Assembly (NCBI GenBank): GCA_031399065.1
Contig: JANNOM010000053.1
Location: 44,877 to 108,876 of the forward strand
Direction: 5' to 3'
DNA: 64,000 nt
Source: JADCRZ01 sp031399065
GTDB lineage: Bacteria > Bacteroidota > Bacteroidia > Chitinophagales > Chitinophagaceae
In this document: piece after piece, positions 33,686 through 42,446 of the stretch
How the letters are laid out: each line of letters starts with the position of its first letter
Position numbering within the stretch: the first letter of the stretch is position 1
Notes under the pieces: model-generated
Told to the model about the DNA's origin: nothing
The model's input: the letters and a program-made list of their open reading frames with translations, nothing else
Database searches by the model: none
Position numbers and translations under genes: made by a program

Positions 33686-34284
33686 CGTAAGATTTTTTTA
33701 TGTAAGACCCATTGGCGACCTTGCCTCTTTAATAAATATGTGTACCCTTCGCCGCAAAGACCGAAGCAATTGTAATTGACCTCCACAACGGCATATTTAC
33801 CGTCACTTGAAAAAATTGGTTTGGAAAATGCAATGAACGTCCATTTTTTGCTTTCTTTGATAAGCCTATCAAGTTTATCTTTAGGCACTATAGCCTTAGC
33901 AAGTTCTTTATATTGATCGGCAGGAATTGCGGGATAAGATAAAATATTTCCCCCGTACTGCCGTATGGCAGCGACAGAAATATGATGAAAGATGCTTGAA
34001 TCCCCGATATATTTACTCGTATCGATCACGCGCAAATAATCGCCGCTAATCGGTTGAAACGTATCTGTAATGCGTTGTAAATCGCTATAATCTTTGTAAA
34101 AGATATTTAAAGAATCCAGATTAAATATCGTTGTAATGACCTCATATTCACAAGAATCACAAAAGAATGCTGAAGATGAGATTTCCGATTGCTGCTTGCT
34201 CTGGCAAGACCATAGAAGCATTAAAACCAAACAGGTCATTACCGTTTTTTTAGGCCTATTTAATAACAGGCTGATCGTTCCCAT
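33673..34284 (-). CDS. Lipoprotein, 203 residues, candidate immunity protein of the toxin-like gene
   Basis: I start at ATG 34284 (MGTISLLLNRPKKTVMTCLVLMLLWSC), giving a lipoprotein signal with lipobox LWSC. The start lies inside the end of the upstream RHS-tail gene (29-base overlap), so translation is coupled. The mature part has a Cys pair in FFCDSCEY and a further pair in YNCFGLCGEGYTYLLK, and an alternating strand pattern near the end. No named family. Tight coupling to a toxin-like gene is the standard layout for immunity proteins, which makes that role a reasonable guess. Confidence 0.6.
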   Translation of the reverse strand: MGTISLLLNRPKKTVMTCLVLMLLWSCQSKQQSEISSSAFFCDSCEYEVITTIFNLDSLNIFYKDYSDLQRITDTFQPISGDYLRVIDTSKYIGDSSIFHHISVAAIRQYGGNILSYPAIPADQYKELAKAIVPKDKLDRLIKESKKWTFIAFSKPIFSSDGKYAVVEVNYNCFGLCGEGYTYLLKRQGRQWVLHKKILRWVS

Positions 34285-35335
34285 AGACAGTTTTTTCAAA
34301 TGTTTTAAAGTCGTATTCCTGCATCTTCTCACCAAATTGCTTGTTAAAATATTGAACATTGTTTTGGTATTCATTAAAATAATAAGTGGCAGAATAGGTT
34401 TGTGATGGATCGTTATGCGCGTTGCCGATTAATGTCTGAAGATTCTTCACCTGGTCGTCTAAGTAACTTGTGAAAAGGTCTTTTACGAAGGATTTAAAAT
34501 TTGCAGATGTTTTTTCATACAGACCGGAATTTTGTACTGTTTGCTTTTGAATCTTGAAATGGCTAAAGCCGTCAGATGATTTCTGGGGAAGGCTCTTACT
34601 ATGCTTATCTTCATGAAAAAGTGTTGCCGCCGCGTTATAGTAATCAGTATTGAGCTTCTCACCGCCTTCAACATTTCCCATGTTAAGTGCAAACTGTCCT
34701 TTTGCTGCCGTATGGCCGCCAAAACTTGGCCGGTCTGTCTCATTGAGAACGGCAATGCTTGTAACCTCATTACCGACTTCCCGTCTAAAAATCGTTTCAA
34801 AAACCTTTGAAGCAATGTTAGGATCAACCTTATCAATTTCCTTATACTTCGTGAATGCTAAAGCCTTTTTACCTTTAGCTGGTGAAAACGTATTATATTC
34901 CGTTGCGACGCGGATTTGCGTACCACCATTTTTACTTTGACCCAAGTAAGAGCCATCAGCCGCAAAATAAAACTCCAAGCCGTCAAGATCAACTCCTGCA
35001 ATTGGGCAATTATTCGCATACTGGTAAGGAGCCAGCATCGGAAACGTTGCGGTAAGCGGATCAATGCTTAGAAAACGGCTGCTGGTCGTATTATCCAGCC
35101 TGTTGGCCGCTTGCTTCTCATCCAGCAATTTCACCACTTTCATTGTTCTGATATTTACCAGTGCCGTGCCAATCTGCTGAACATCCTGCTGGTCGAAAAA
35201 TTCGTCATACGCGCCGTTACTTAACGTAAGGACTTTTCCTTTCTTGCCGATACTCTGAAAGGGGTTTTTATCCTGGGCATGGCTTGGTAAAAATCCGAAT
35301 AGGAGTGTGGCCGTCAAGAATACTATCTGTTTCAT
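34256..35335 (-). CDS. Exported protein with an RHS-core tail and a metallopeptidase-like C-terminal domain
   Basis: The 359-residue product begins with a signal peptide (MKQIVFLTATLLFGFLPSHAQ). Residues about 85-120 (RFLSIDPLTATFPMLAPYQYANNCPIAGVDLDG) are the RHS-associated core motif that ends the shell of RHS toxins, but no RHS repeats precede it. The variable C-terminal part holds AATLFHEDKHSKS, an HExxH-like zinc site (H-E-D-K-H), preceded by long polar segments. This resembles a short polymorphic toxin with a peptidase tip. It is the second gene of the operon, 20 bases after 35355-36776. Confidence 0.7.
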   Translation of the reverse strand: MKQIVFLTATLLFGFLPSHAQDKNPFQSIGKKGKVLTLSNGAYDEFFDQQDVQQIGTALVNIRTMKVVKLLDEKQAANRLDNTTSSRFLSIDPLTATFPMLAPYQYANNCPIAGVDLDGLEFYFAADGSYLGQSKNGGTQIRVATEYNTFSPAKGKKALAFTKYKEIDKVDPNIASKVFETIFRREVGNEVTSIAVLNETDRPSFGGHTAAKGQFALNMGNVEGGEKLNTDYYNAAATLFHEDKHSKSLPQKSSDGFSHFKIQKQTVQNSGLYEKTSANFKSFVKDLFTSYLDDQVKNLQTLIGNAHNDPSQTYSATYYFNEYQNNVQYFNKQFGEKMQEYDFKTFEKTVYGNDQPVIK

Positions 35336-35354
35336 TGCTTAAGGGGTTTATGTG

Positions 35355-36776
35355 TTATTCTTTCGGTTTATTTATCACGCGTGGTTTTTGTTTTTTTAGC
35401 AGGTCGATTTCCCGTTGCATCTTTTCCTGTTCCTGCCGGAAAGTATCTTTTTTCTTTTCCTGCTCGATGGATTGCAGCCAGCGCAGATAGACTTCCGAGG
35501 CCATTTCCTGAAACCCTGTTGCCTCGATCTGCCGATACCCGGCCTGCATGGCCTGATAGGCATGGTAGGCTTTGGGGTATTGATATAATTGCGATGGGGG
35601 AGGATTGCCCGCGCGTTGACACTCTTGCATGGCTTTATCAGTCAATCTGTTGGCGCGTGTCATTAAAGCCGCAAGATTAGTCGGGTCTATCGCCAGTATC
35701 TGTTCGGTGATCTGATCGGCCAGCTTATCATGACCGATCTTGTTCATGTAGCCCATGAGCATGTCAGCCATGCACTGTGCGTAAAGCTGACGGCTGCTTA
35801 AGGTATCAAGATAGGTTCCCTGTTTCAGAGCTGTCGCGTTTATATAGGAGCATTGCATCAACCAGTTTTGGGTCACCAGGTTGCCATTGGTGCTTTCAAA
35901 ACTGTAACGGCTGCCCTTCTCATCGAAATATTGAATAAAGGAATGATTGGGCGAAAGGGACAACCATGCCTTGCCTTTCAGTTGCTCCGCGACAGCGAGA
36001 TAAAACAACGGCATGGAATGACATTGACCCTTACCGGATTGCAGCAATTTGGTAACGAACATACTCGCATAATATTGATCCCCGACAGGATCGTTAAAAT
36101 CATAACTGACGGTCGGTATCGGAACCTGTGACTGGCCAGTTTGGGCTTGTTTTAGGCCATGTTGTTTAAACAGTTTCTGAATGCCGTAATTGATCGCTGT
36201 GTTGTTTCGGGATGACAATCCTTCATTAGAAAGTATTTTTTTAACAACCGATGCCCATAATTTTATGGATGCTTCAAACTCCGCGTAGGGTGGCGGGTTG
36301 TCATACCAAGCACTTTCCACCAGATAAAGGGCTTTGGTCAGGCTGAAGCTATCGGGGTTCATACGCATCAATTCAGCCAGCTTGCCGGAATAGGTCTGCG
36401 ACCAAAGCGTTTTTTTTGAATTTGTCTCACTCATTCGTTCAGCCCGAAGTTCCTGCCTTAATTCGGCCAGTTGCTGCTGCCGGACATTGGTCGCAGCTCC
36501 GGGTATACCCATAACACTTTGTTGCAAGATTTGCTGGTTTTGCCGCTCGATGGAATTATCCGGCAAAATGGGGTTACTTCTGAAAGCGGTTAATTCGTTG
36601 GAGCTATAAGACGGTGAACGTTGAACAGATATGGGTTGAAACGTCTGAAACTTCGGCGTGGAAGGCTGGCCAAACGCGGGAACGGTAAGGAAAATGAAAG
36701 AGCAACATAAGGACGATAACAGGATTATCCTTATGCCATAGAAGCCATTCAGGTTTAGTATGTAGGCATTTGCCAT
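35355..36776 (-). CDS. Exported transglutaminase-like protein, first gene of the toxin-like operon
   Basis: The 473-residue product has an N-terminal hydrophobic export signal (IILLSSLCCSFIFLTVPAFGQ). Residues about 215-300 are the transglutaminase-like core: KGQCHSMPLFYLAVAEQL (Cys), LSLSPNHSFIQYFDEKG (His) and YSFESTNG (acidic). A helical repeat region (TPR-like) and a basic, Glu/Lys-rich coiled coil end the protein. It shares the core with 32633-33685 but has a long N-terminal extension. It heads the five-gene reverse operon (36776 to 31945). Confidence 0.74.
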   Translation of the reverse strand: MANAYILNLNGFYGIRIILLSSLCCSFIFLTVPAFGQPSTPKFQTFQPISVQRSPSYSSNELTAFRSNPILPDNSIERQNQQILQQSVMGIPGAATNVRQQQLAELRQELRAERMSETNSKKTLWSQTYSGKLAELMRMNPDSFSLTKALYLVESAWYDNPPPYAEFEASIKLWASVVKKILSNEGLSSRNNTAINYGIQKLFKQHGLKQAQTGQSQVPIPTVSYDFNDPVGDQYYASMFVTKLLQSGKGQCHSMPLFYLAVAEQLKGKAWLSLSPNHSFIQYFDEKGSRYSFESTNGNLVTQNWLMQCSYINATALKQGTYLDTLSSRQLYAQCMADMLMGYMNKIGHDKLADQITEQILAIDPTNLAALMTRANRLTDKAMQECQRAGNPPPSQLYQYPKAYHAYQAMQAGYRQIEATGFQEMASEVYLRWLQSIEQEKKKDTFRQEQEKMQREIDLLKKQKPRVINKPKE

Positions 36777-36866
36777 GTCGGACGGGGTTTGAACGAAAGT
36801 TATAGCTTTTTGCTGATTTGGTGAAAAATTGTATTTTGAATTAGTGTTTCAGTTAAAAATTGGGTA

Positions 36867-37142
36867 TTAGAAAATGTTATCAACAGGTAACTTTTTCCCT
36901 GTTACGGTTTCCACTATTGCACCGATATATTCTTTTTTCCAGTTCATCGGTGTATAACCCGCAACTCTATTGTTTATTGTAAAAAAAGTAAACTCCGTAG
37001 GTTCCTCATCTGCGCCATTAATGTAAATATTTCCTGACGCCACATAAGATCCCTCAGGGGTTATCTTTAGGTCATATTCCATCTTAAAGCCCTTTTCGTT
37101 AAAAATGAATGTTGTTGTTTTAAAGTTGGTATTGTATAACAT
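36867..37142 (-). CDS. Small hypothetical protein, 91 residues
   Basis: Starts MLYNTNFKTTTFIFNEKGFKM; a second start at MEYDLK would give about 71 residues. It has alternating hydrophobic residues suggesting a small beta-sandwich (EYDLKITPEGSYVASGNIYI, EFTFFTINNRVAGYT). No signal peptide or known domain. It lies alone between the outer-membrane-like gene at 37233 and the toxin-like operon, with more than 60 bases on each side. I cannot assign a function. Confidence 0.45.
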   Translation of the reverse strand: MLYNTNFKTTTFIFNEKGFKMEYDLKITPEGSYVASGNIYINGADEEPTEFTFFTINNRVAGYTPMNWKKEYIGAIVETVTGKKLPVDNIF

Positions 37143-37232
37143 AAATATTTCAGTTTAATAAACAAGGTTTCGATATTGTAACCTTTAAAATTATAAATAT
37201 ATATTACATGATGTAATGTCTTACTATCAGTT

Positions 37233-38594
37233 TTATTTTTTAAACAGATCTTCCAACCCTAAAGAAACCCCCAGATTTACCTGGAAAAAGTGATTGGTAA
37301 ATTGTTCTGATCTTTCAGAGTCAGGTATCCCTTTTGAATAAAATTTGTAATGTCCACTCTGCCATTGATACTTGAACCGTAGAAATATATAGTTAGTACT
37401 TTCCTTGCCCCAATCTTTGCTTAACTTTGTTGAGACATAGTAGATTGGTTTCGACTTCATTTTCTCATCGTCCGACTGAACGGGAAATCGTATAGATTTT
37501 ACCCTTCCGTTTTCATAAGCGTAAACATCATACTGTTTAAAAAAATTATCTTTCAAATTAACCCTCCGGTAACCTCCTTCTAACTCAATATTTAAACTGG
37601 CTTTTGGATCAAGGACAGATTTAACGTAAACGTGCCACCCGGTAATGCGGGAATAAATTGGTCTTGAAACAGGCTTTTCCTGCGATATGGTGTCATAAAT
37701 TCTATTACGTACTAACCCTATATTATAGTTTAAATAGATACGTGTCCTATCAACGTGTAATGTTAAAATATTGACTGAACTTTCAATAATTGTGTTGGCG
37801 TATCGGATCAGATCGAAACTGCTAACAACATTGCTAACAGTATCCGGAATTGAGGAATTTGGTGATAAGACTGTAGACATTCCTAAAGGCACAAGAACAC
37901 TACTGTCGTCTTTTGCCTTGTCAATGCGGTTAAGCAGAACGTTTGGGATAAGGACTGACCGGAATAATTGAACTTTAAAATTATCGCAGAGCGGCCAATA
38001 TGTTTTATTGATAGGCCATTTAAAAAGTAATTGTTGCTGAAACACGCCATTGGGTCTATCTGAGTTTATACCTAAAAAATCCGTGTACTGAATGAGCTCA
38101 AGTTTGGGAGTATTAGACGGGTCTTTTTGTCGCCAATATTTTTTCTTCAGTTTATGGATATGTAGTACCAATCGTTTGGTTTTTTCAGGTGCGGTATTGA
38201 GTAAGTCCGGCCAAGAAAAAATTATATCAAAATATTCATTTGATGAATATCTAAACATAGAACTATTTGACAGAGAGAATGAAATCCTCCCGGAATAATT
38301 CACCGCATCATTTAATATAAATGACGTATTCAATCTTGAATCTGTACCGATGCGTAGAATTTGACTCGCATCTAATGTTGAGGATAGGCCTGTTGATAAC
38401 CTGATTGTAACTGGCTTATTAGTACCTGATACCGCATAAACCATCTCAAAGGCTAAATAATCAGGATTCTTTTCAATGTAAATCGTATCATTTTTAACGG
38501 TAAATCTGTTGCCAGGAATTGAAAAATTCAGATTCTGTGAAAAGACGAACAAAGGTGCTATGCATAGGAGCATAGGAAGCAGTAGCTTTCTCAT
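37233..38594 (-). CDS. Exported hypothetical protein, possibly an outer-membrane barrel
   Basis: I start at ATG 38594 (MRKLLLPMLLCIAPLFVFSQ), a signal peptide cut after FSQ, rather than the 9-codon longer form. The 453-residue product has about 430 mature residues with many alternating strands and a C-terminal pattern typical of barrels (QFTNHFFQVNLGVSLGLEDLFKK, FLRFKYQWQSGHYKFY). No family is recognised. It lies next to the integrase end of the element and is the last clear cargo gene. It may be a surface protein of unknown role. Confidence 0.6.
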   Translation of the reverse strand: MRKLLLPMLLCIAPLFVFSQNLNFSIPGNRFTVKNDTIYIEKNPDYLAFEMVYAVSGTNKPVTIRLSTGLSSTLDASQILRIGTDSRLNTSFILNDAVNYSGRISFSLSNSSMFRYSSNEYFDIIFSWPDLLNTAPEKTKRLVLHIHKLKKKYWRQKDPSNTPKLELIQYTDFLGINSDRPNGVFQQQLLFKWPINKTYWPLCDNFKVQLFRSVLIPNVLLNRIDKAKDDSSVLVPLGMSTVLSPNSSIPDTVSNVVSSFDLIRYANTIIESSVNILTLHVDRTRIYLNYNIGLVRNRIYDTISQEKPVSRPIYSRITGWHVYVKSVLDPKASLNIELEGGYRRVNLKDNFFKQYDVYAYENGRVKSIRFPVQSDDEKMKSKPIYYVSTKLSKDWGKESTNYIFLRFKYQWQSGHYKFYSKGIPDSERSEQFTNHFFQVNLGVSLGLEDLFKK

Positions 38595-38621
38595 TTTATG
38601 ATTGTGTTTTAAGGATGGCAA

Positions 38622-39120
38622 AGGGATACATTTACAAGATTCGGAAAACTAAATTATTTTCCCAAGCCTGTCTTTTGATGATACGTAGGCACTATTGTAG
38701 CACCATCTAAATTGAATAAATGAAGAACATAGGTTATTAGCGGTTTGGTAATTAAATCAAGAATTTTTAGAAAGAGATCACGGGTAGAGAAGAGTTAATT
38801 ATAGGATCAAGATTAAATCATAAAGATAAAACCAAATTAACGGTTCTTTGCGAACAAACAAAAAATATATGGATAAAGAAAGCGAAATAATATTTAAATA
38901 ACATATGATAGGACGGTTTAAATACCCACAATCATTTTTATGGATTCAGCCGATTATATCAAAAAATCAGTCCTTAGTTTTATTATTTGGATTTTTAAGC
39001 AGATTGAGCTTTACTTCAACAGAGGTTTCTAAAGTAAACATTGGTTACGACTATACAACCTAATATTTGGGTCTTGTGGGCATAAGTATCTGTATGAAAC
39101 GCCTTAATGAGCATTAGCCG
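38622..39120. other. About 500 bases without a clear gene next to the integrase
   Basis: AT-rich sequence. The best candidate is a 52-codon frame at 38905-39063 (MIGRFKYPQSFLWIQP), which has no support beyond an ATG. I see no hairpin terminator for the integrase gene in it. The rest may hold integrase-binding sites near the right end of the element. Confidence 0.3.
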
Positions 39121-40323
39121 TCAAAACCCGATTACTGCATCCAGTGCATCATCGGTATGCTTATTTGAAAAATGTGACTGATACCCCATTGTAGTTTCGA
39201 TTTTAGCATGGCGGTAAAGCTTTTGCAGAAGTTGCACAGGAATTTTATCCCCCGCAATTTGAGCGAAAGTGTGCCGGGTAATGTGCATTGAGATATTTTT
39301 ATTGATCCCCGCCGCTTTGATAATTTCCTTAAGGGCTTTATCCAGCCGTTTTCCGGCATAGGATATCTTCCGTTGTACCTGATATGGCTCAAGCTGTTCC
39401 AATACCTTTAATTCTGGAAAGATAAAATTATGCTTCTGGGTATCTGTTTTATAGCGTTCCAGTATAGCGATGGCTTTTTGCGGGGTTTTCAGCGACCCTA
39501 CCTTCATGTTTTTGGTCATAGCGTAGTGCAGCCGTTCGTCTTTAAAATCCGACCATTTTAACCGCATTACATCTGACAGGCGCATTCCGGCAAAATAGAA
39601 CGAGATCAGCCAGACATTTCGGGCGTGGTCTTGGTAACCTGTCAGGGTCAGGTCTTCGAGGGTTTTAACTTCCACCTCGGTCAGGCCGATCTTGATGCTG
39701 TCCGGGAATTTGATGGCGATTTTGTCCTTGCCGAACGGATAGTGCTTCTGGTCAGCCACATTTCCCTTTATGGCCTGATTATAGATTGTGCGGATTAGAA
39801 GAAGATAATTGACGATTGTACGCTCAGAAACCGCTCTGGTTGATTTAAGCTAGGAGCGGAACTGGTTCAAAAGGGTGACAGTGATTTCAGGGAAGGTAAT
39901 CGTTTCCCCGCCCAAGAACTCCTTAAACCGTTCTATACGGCCTATATCAGTCGTGTAACGGTTATACTTACCATTCTTCTTCAGGTTATCAGTAAAAATC
40001 CTGGCCTGTTCAAAGAATGAATTGCCATTATTGGGTTTGATCTGTTTCCCGATGACTTTTGATGAAATATCCTCATTGCGAGTAACCATTTCCAGTAATT
40101 TATCATTGGCCTCGGCTTTCTTCTTAAGCAGTAGATTATTTAACCTTGCGGCATTGGGATGTGATTTCCTGACCCGCTGCCCCGTAGCATCCCAATCCGT
40201 TAAGTGAACATGGTGTTGAAGACTGATATAAGAACTCTTGCGATCACTGGTAATGCGCAGCGATAGGGGATAGGTGCCGTCCTTATTCTTCTTTTTCCGC
40301 AGTACGATTTTAAGTGTTGCCAA
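39121..40323 (-). pseudogene. Tyrosine recombinase (element integrase) interrupted by one in-frame TAG
   Basis: Reading from 40323, the frame codes for 157 residues, meets TAG at 39850-39852, and continues open for 242 more codons in the same frame. The join reads QFRS-TAG-LKSTRAVSERTIVNYL, where other integrases of this type have a residue such as Trp or Tyr. The catalytic domain has Arg in AGMRLSDVM, His/Arg in HITRHTFAQ, and Tyr in TTMGYQSHF; the usual GH box is degenerate (LYRHAKIETT). Full length would be 400 residues. It lies just inside attR, so it is the element's integrase, probably inactive unless TAG is read through. Confidence 0.85.
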
Positions 40324-40462
40324 CGTCGATAGTTTTTGAAAAGGTACAACATTGGTACAACAATTGGCAGTTTTTCTTAGTTTTTTATAAATTCATACCC
40401 CTGTGAAAGCCCGCAAATACAGGACTTTAGGCATACATTAAGCTATATAGAGCTAAAAGTTG

Positions 40463-40512
40463 TCGGATTCATAACCCGAAGGTCGGGAGTTCAAATCTCC
40501 TCTTCGCTACCA
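40463..40512 (+). repeat. attR: right copy of the 50-bp element-end repeat
   Basis: Exact copy of tRNA-Met bases 5828-5877. The sequence before it does not continue the tRNA, so it is the distal att site and not a second tRNA gene. Confidence 0.93.
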
Positions 40513-40513
40513 G

Positions 40514-40550
40514 AAAGGGATTTTTCGAGATATTCTTGGAAAGTCCCTTT
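40514..40550 (+). terminator. Hairpin directly after attR, likely the native tRNA-Met terminator
   Basis: AAAGGGA (40514-40520) and TCCCTTT (40544-40550) can pair around 23 bases. It begins two bases after CCA. Before insertion it would have followed tRNA-Met, and is now displaced by 34.6 kb. Confidence 0.45.
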
Positions 40551-40552
40551 TC

Positions 40553-40950
40553 CATTAAATACATAACCGCGTGTAAACCAGCTATTACAATGAAAAACGA
40601 ACTAATTTTCAGAGTTAGATAAATGTGTTTTTTAGAATCATACAAAATTCCCTCAGGAAACAGTGTTTTTTGATATCGCCCCGGTTTTTACAAAGTTGCG
40701 GAAGCCCGTATGACACTGACGTTCAGCAGCTTTTTAAGCGAATTGTAGATCAATTTTTCGAGGTTAGATATTTAGGAAGACACTCGTTCATTTTTTTGTG
40801 AATTACCTGCAATTGGGCACTTAAATGCTCAAAAGTAAGGTCATATGTGCTGTTGTCGATGTCTCCTAAACCATGACGAATTTTTTGGTCCTTTAATTTT
40901 TGCTCAGCGATGGGAAGTTGCGTTTTTAAGTATTCCTCGTTATTATTCCT
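40553..40950 (-). pseudogene. C-terminal remnant of a large serine recombinase
   Basis: The reverse strand reads NNEEYLKTQLPIAEQKLKDQ and continues to HKKMNECLPKYLTSKN. The frame then shifts to SNLEKLIYNSLKKLLNVSV. After a TAA it continues QKTLFPEGILYDSKKHIY and then NSWFTRGY. This is the end of the serine recombinases found on Bacteroidota transposons and integrative elements. The N-terminal catalytic domain is absent. One frameshift and one stop show decay. It sits against attR, suggesting earlier insertions in this spot. Confidence 0.72.
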
Positions 40951-40965
40951 ATTGTTTGTCAGAAG

Positions 40966-41115
40966 ATGGGAACACTTCCTTATCTACCTCCAGATCATCA
41001 GCAAATGGTCAAGGAGTGGAAAGCTATTTCGAAACCGCTGTACTATCCACTGTTGTTCATGGAAAACAAAGAAGTCCGAAAAATTGCTTTATCTATGTGG
41101 AGGTATAGAAGTTAA
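40966..41115 (+). CDS. Short hypothetical protein, 49 residues
   Basis: Starts MGTLPYLPPDHQQMVKEW and ends in MENKEVRKIALSMW plus four residues. The composition and codon use look protein-like, and it stops 20 bases before the larger gene at 41135. It could be a small leader gene or the truncated end of an older gene. It overlaps the opposite-strand serine recombinase remnant only slightly. No family is recognised. Confidence 0.35.
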   Translation: MGTLPYLPPDHQQMVKEWKAISKPLYYPLLFMENKEVRKIALSMWRYRS

Positions 41116-41134
41116 AATCATTCAACAAAAGATT

Positions 41135-42424
41135 ATGCATGATACTTTTACTGCAGGAACTTACGCACCTTACTTATTCATTTCGGTCAACGATAATAAT
41201 GACTTAACTAGTCTTGAAACGCTGGATGATTATGGGCGTCGTATTTTTATTCATGAATACACCTATTTTCTGCAAAGCATTTCAGGTAGCATGGGGCACT
41301 CTTTCATCTGGAACACATTCGATCGTTCCCGGCAATTGATTGCTTTTTTGCAAAAAGAGGCGGGAAACGCCATTCACATTCCCATTAATAATGATGTGAA
41401 TGAGGAACAGCGATTGTTCCGCCGTGCTATGCGCACATTGCGCGGAGATAATTATTTAGAAGAGCCAATGGAGGATGCAACCACCCGGGTTCAGAATGTG
41501 AATTTTTGTAAAGATAAAAGTTTTGAAGAGTTAAATCCAGGCCACAACAATTATTTCCTGAACTTACAACTCGTGGATGAAAAAGGGAATGAGTGTAACT
41601 ATATATTTGGAGATACGGCAATATCCGAAACGATGGCCTACTTGCTGGAACGTACTTTTTTCGAAACTGATGTGCCTGCCAATTTTCCATACTTATCTTG
41701 TCAACAAGTAGGTGAGTATTTAGAAACGGATATTCTAAAGAATGATGAGTGGCTATTTGCGCTCTGCGATGTGGCGCTCGTTTCCAACTTTCCGGGAAAT
41801 GCGTTTTACCGCATTTTGCAGAACATGCATCAGCACGACTTTCAGCCCACTAATGGAGAATCTATTATAGATTATGGACTGGCGTTCATGAATAAACTCG
41901 GATGGGATGTATGGACCGGCTTTGAGCAGAATTTGCAAGGGGTTCAACAGGTCGTTCAGCATCTTTTCAGCGATCCTGTTTTCGCAGATACAGTTACCTG
42001 GTTTAGCCATGTGATGCAGACAGGTTTTGACACCCGTCGGAAATATCCCTATATCTTTCTTGAGTTCTTTCGTTCAAAGCCAGCTTTTTCAGGAGTATGG
42101 ACAACAGTGTATCATTTGTTTGGTACCCCAGAAGTCCACAACTCATTGGAGCAACGCTTTTTTCAACCGCCGGCTGCCTTAAAGCACCTCAAAAATACAA
42201 TTGAGCCACTGTTCTTTTTATCCCTTCGTGAAATTCACAATACCCTGGTTAAAGGAAATAGAGAATGCGGCTTATTAGATTGCTGTGCTCGCCACGGGGT
42301 TGCCGTAGATCACCGCTGCAAAGAATCTCCTTGGGAAAGGGCATCAGATGACAAACTTTGTCCCTACGCCTTTTTGTGGATGTATTTCGATTTGGCAGGA
42401 AAACAAGTAGTTATTGAAGATTAA
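41135..42424 (+). CDS. Hypothetical protein with a degenerate zincin motif (HEYTY)
   Basis: I start at ATG 41135 (MHDTFTAGTYAPYLFISVNDN); the open frame further upstream overlaps another small gene. The 429-residue product has FIHEYTYFLQS at about residue 50. It resembles the HEYTHFLQ site of a Bacteroidota zincin-like family, but the second His is Tyr, so zinc binding is doubtful. A Cys-rich C-terminal part (GLLDCCARHGVAVDHRCKES ... DKLCPYAFLW) could bind metal. No signal peptide. Function unknown; it may be a pseudoenzyme. Confidence 0.55.
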   Translation: MHDTFTAGTYAPYLFISVNDNNDLTSLETLDDYGRRIFIHEYTYFLQSISGSMGHSFIWNTFDRSRQLIAFLQKEAGNAIHIPINNDVNEEQRLFRRAMRTLRGDNYLEEPMEDATTRVQNVNFCKDKSFEELNPGHNNYFLNLQLVDEKGNECNYIFGDTAISETMAYLLERTFFETDVPANFPYLSCQQVGEYLETDILKNDEWLFALCDVALVSNFPGNAFYRILQNMHQHDFQPTNGESIIDYGLAFMNKLGWDVWTGFEQNLQGVQQVVQHLFSDPVFADTVTWFSHVMQTGFDTRRKYPYIFLEFFRSKPAFSGVWTTVYHLFGTPEVHNSLEQRFFQPPAALKHLKNTIEPLFFLSLREIHNTLVKGNRECGLLDCCARHGVAVDHRCKESPWERASDDKLCPYAFLWMYFDLAGKQVVIED

Positions 42425-42446
42425 GGCTTTCCAGAGGTACTATGGT

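Larger units (their letters stand above)
5828..40512. mobile_element. Integrative mobilizable element in tRNA-Met, about 34.6 kb
   Basis: The limits are the perfect 50-bp repeats at 5828-5877 and 40463-40512; the unit length is 34,635 bp. An integrase gene lies just inside the right end, as is usual. The element encodes a MobF relaxase and a VirD4-like coupling protein but no VirB/Tra channel proteins, so it would need a helper conjugation system. A foreign segment with its own integrase is nested at about 17.8-28.0 kb. Because the integrase carries an in-frame TAG, the element may now be fixed. Confidence 0.92.

Noticed and set aside
40463..40512. A second tRNA-Met gene
   Set aside because: Only the 3' 50 bases are present and the upstream sequence cannot form the D-arm or acceptor 5' strand; it is the attR repeat.
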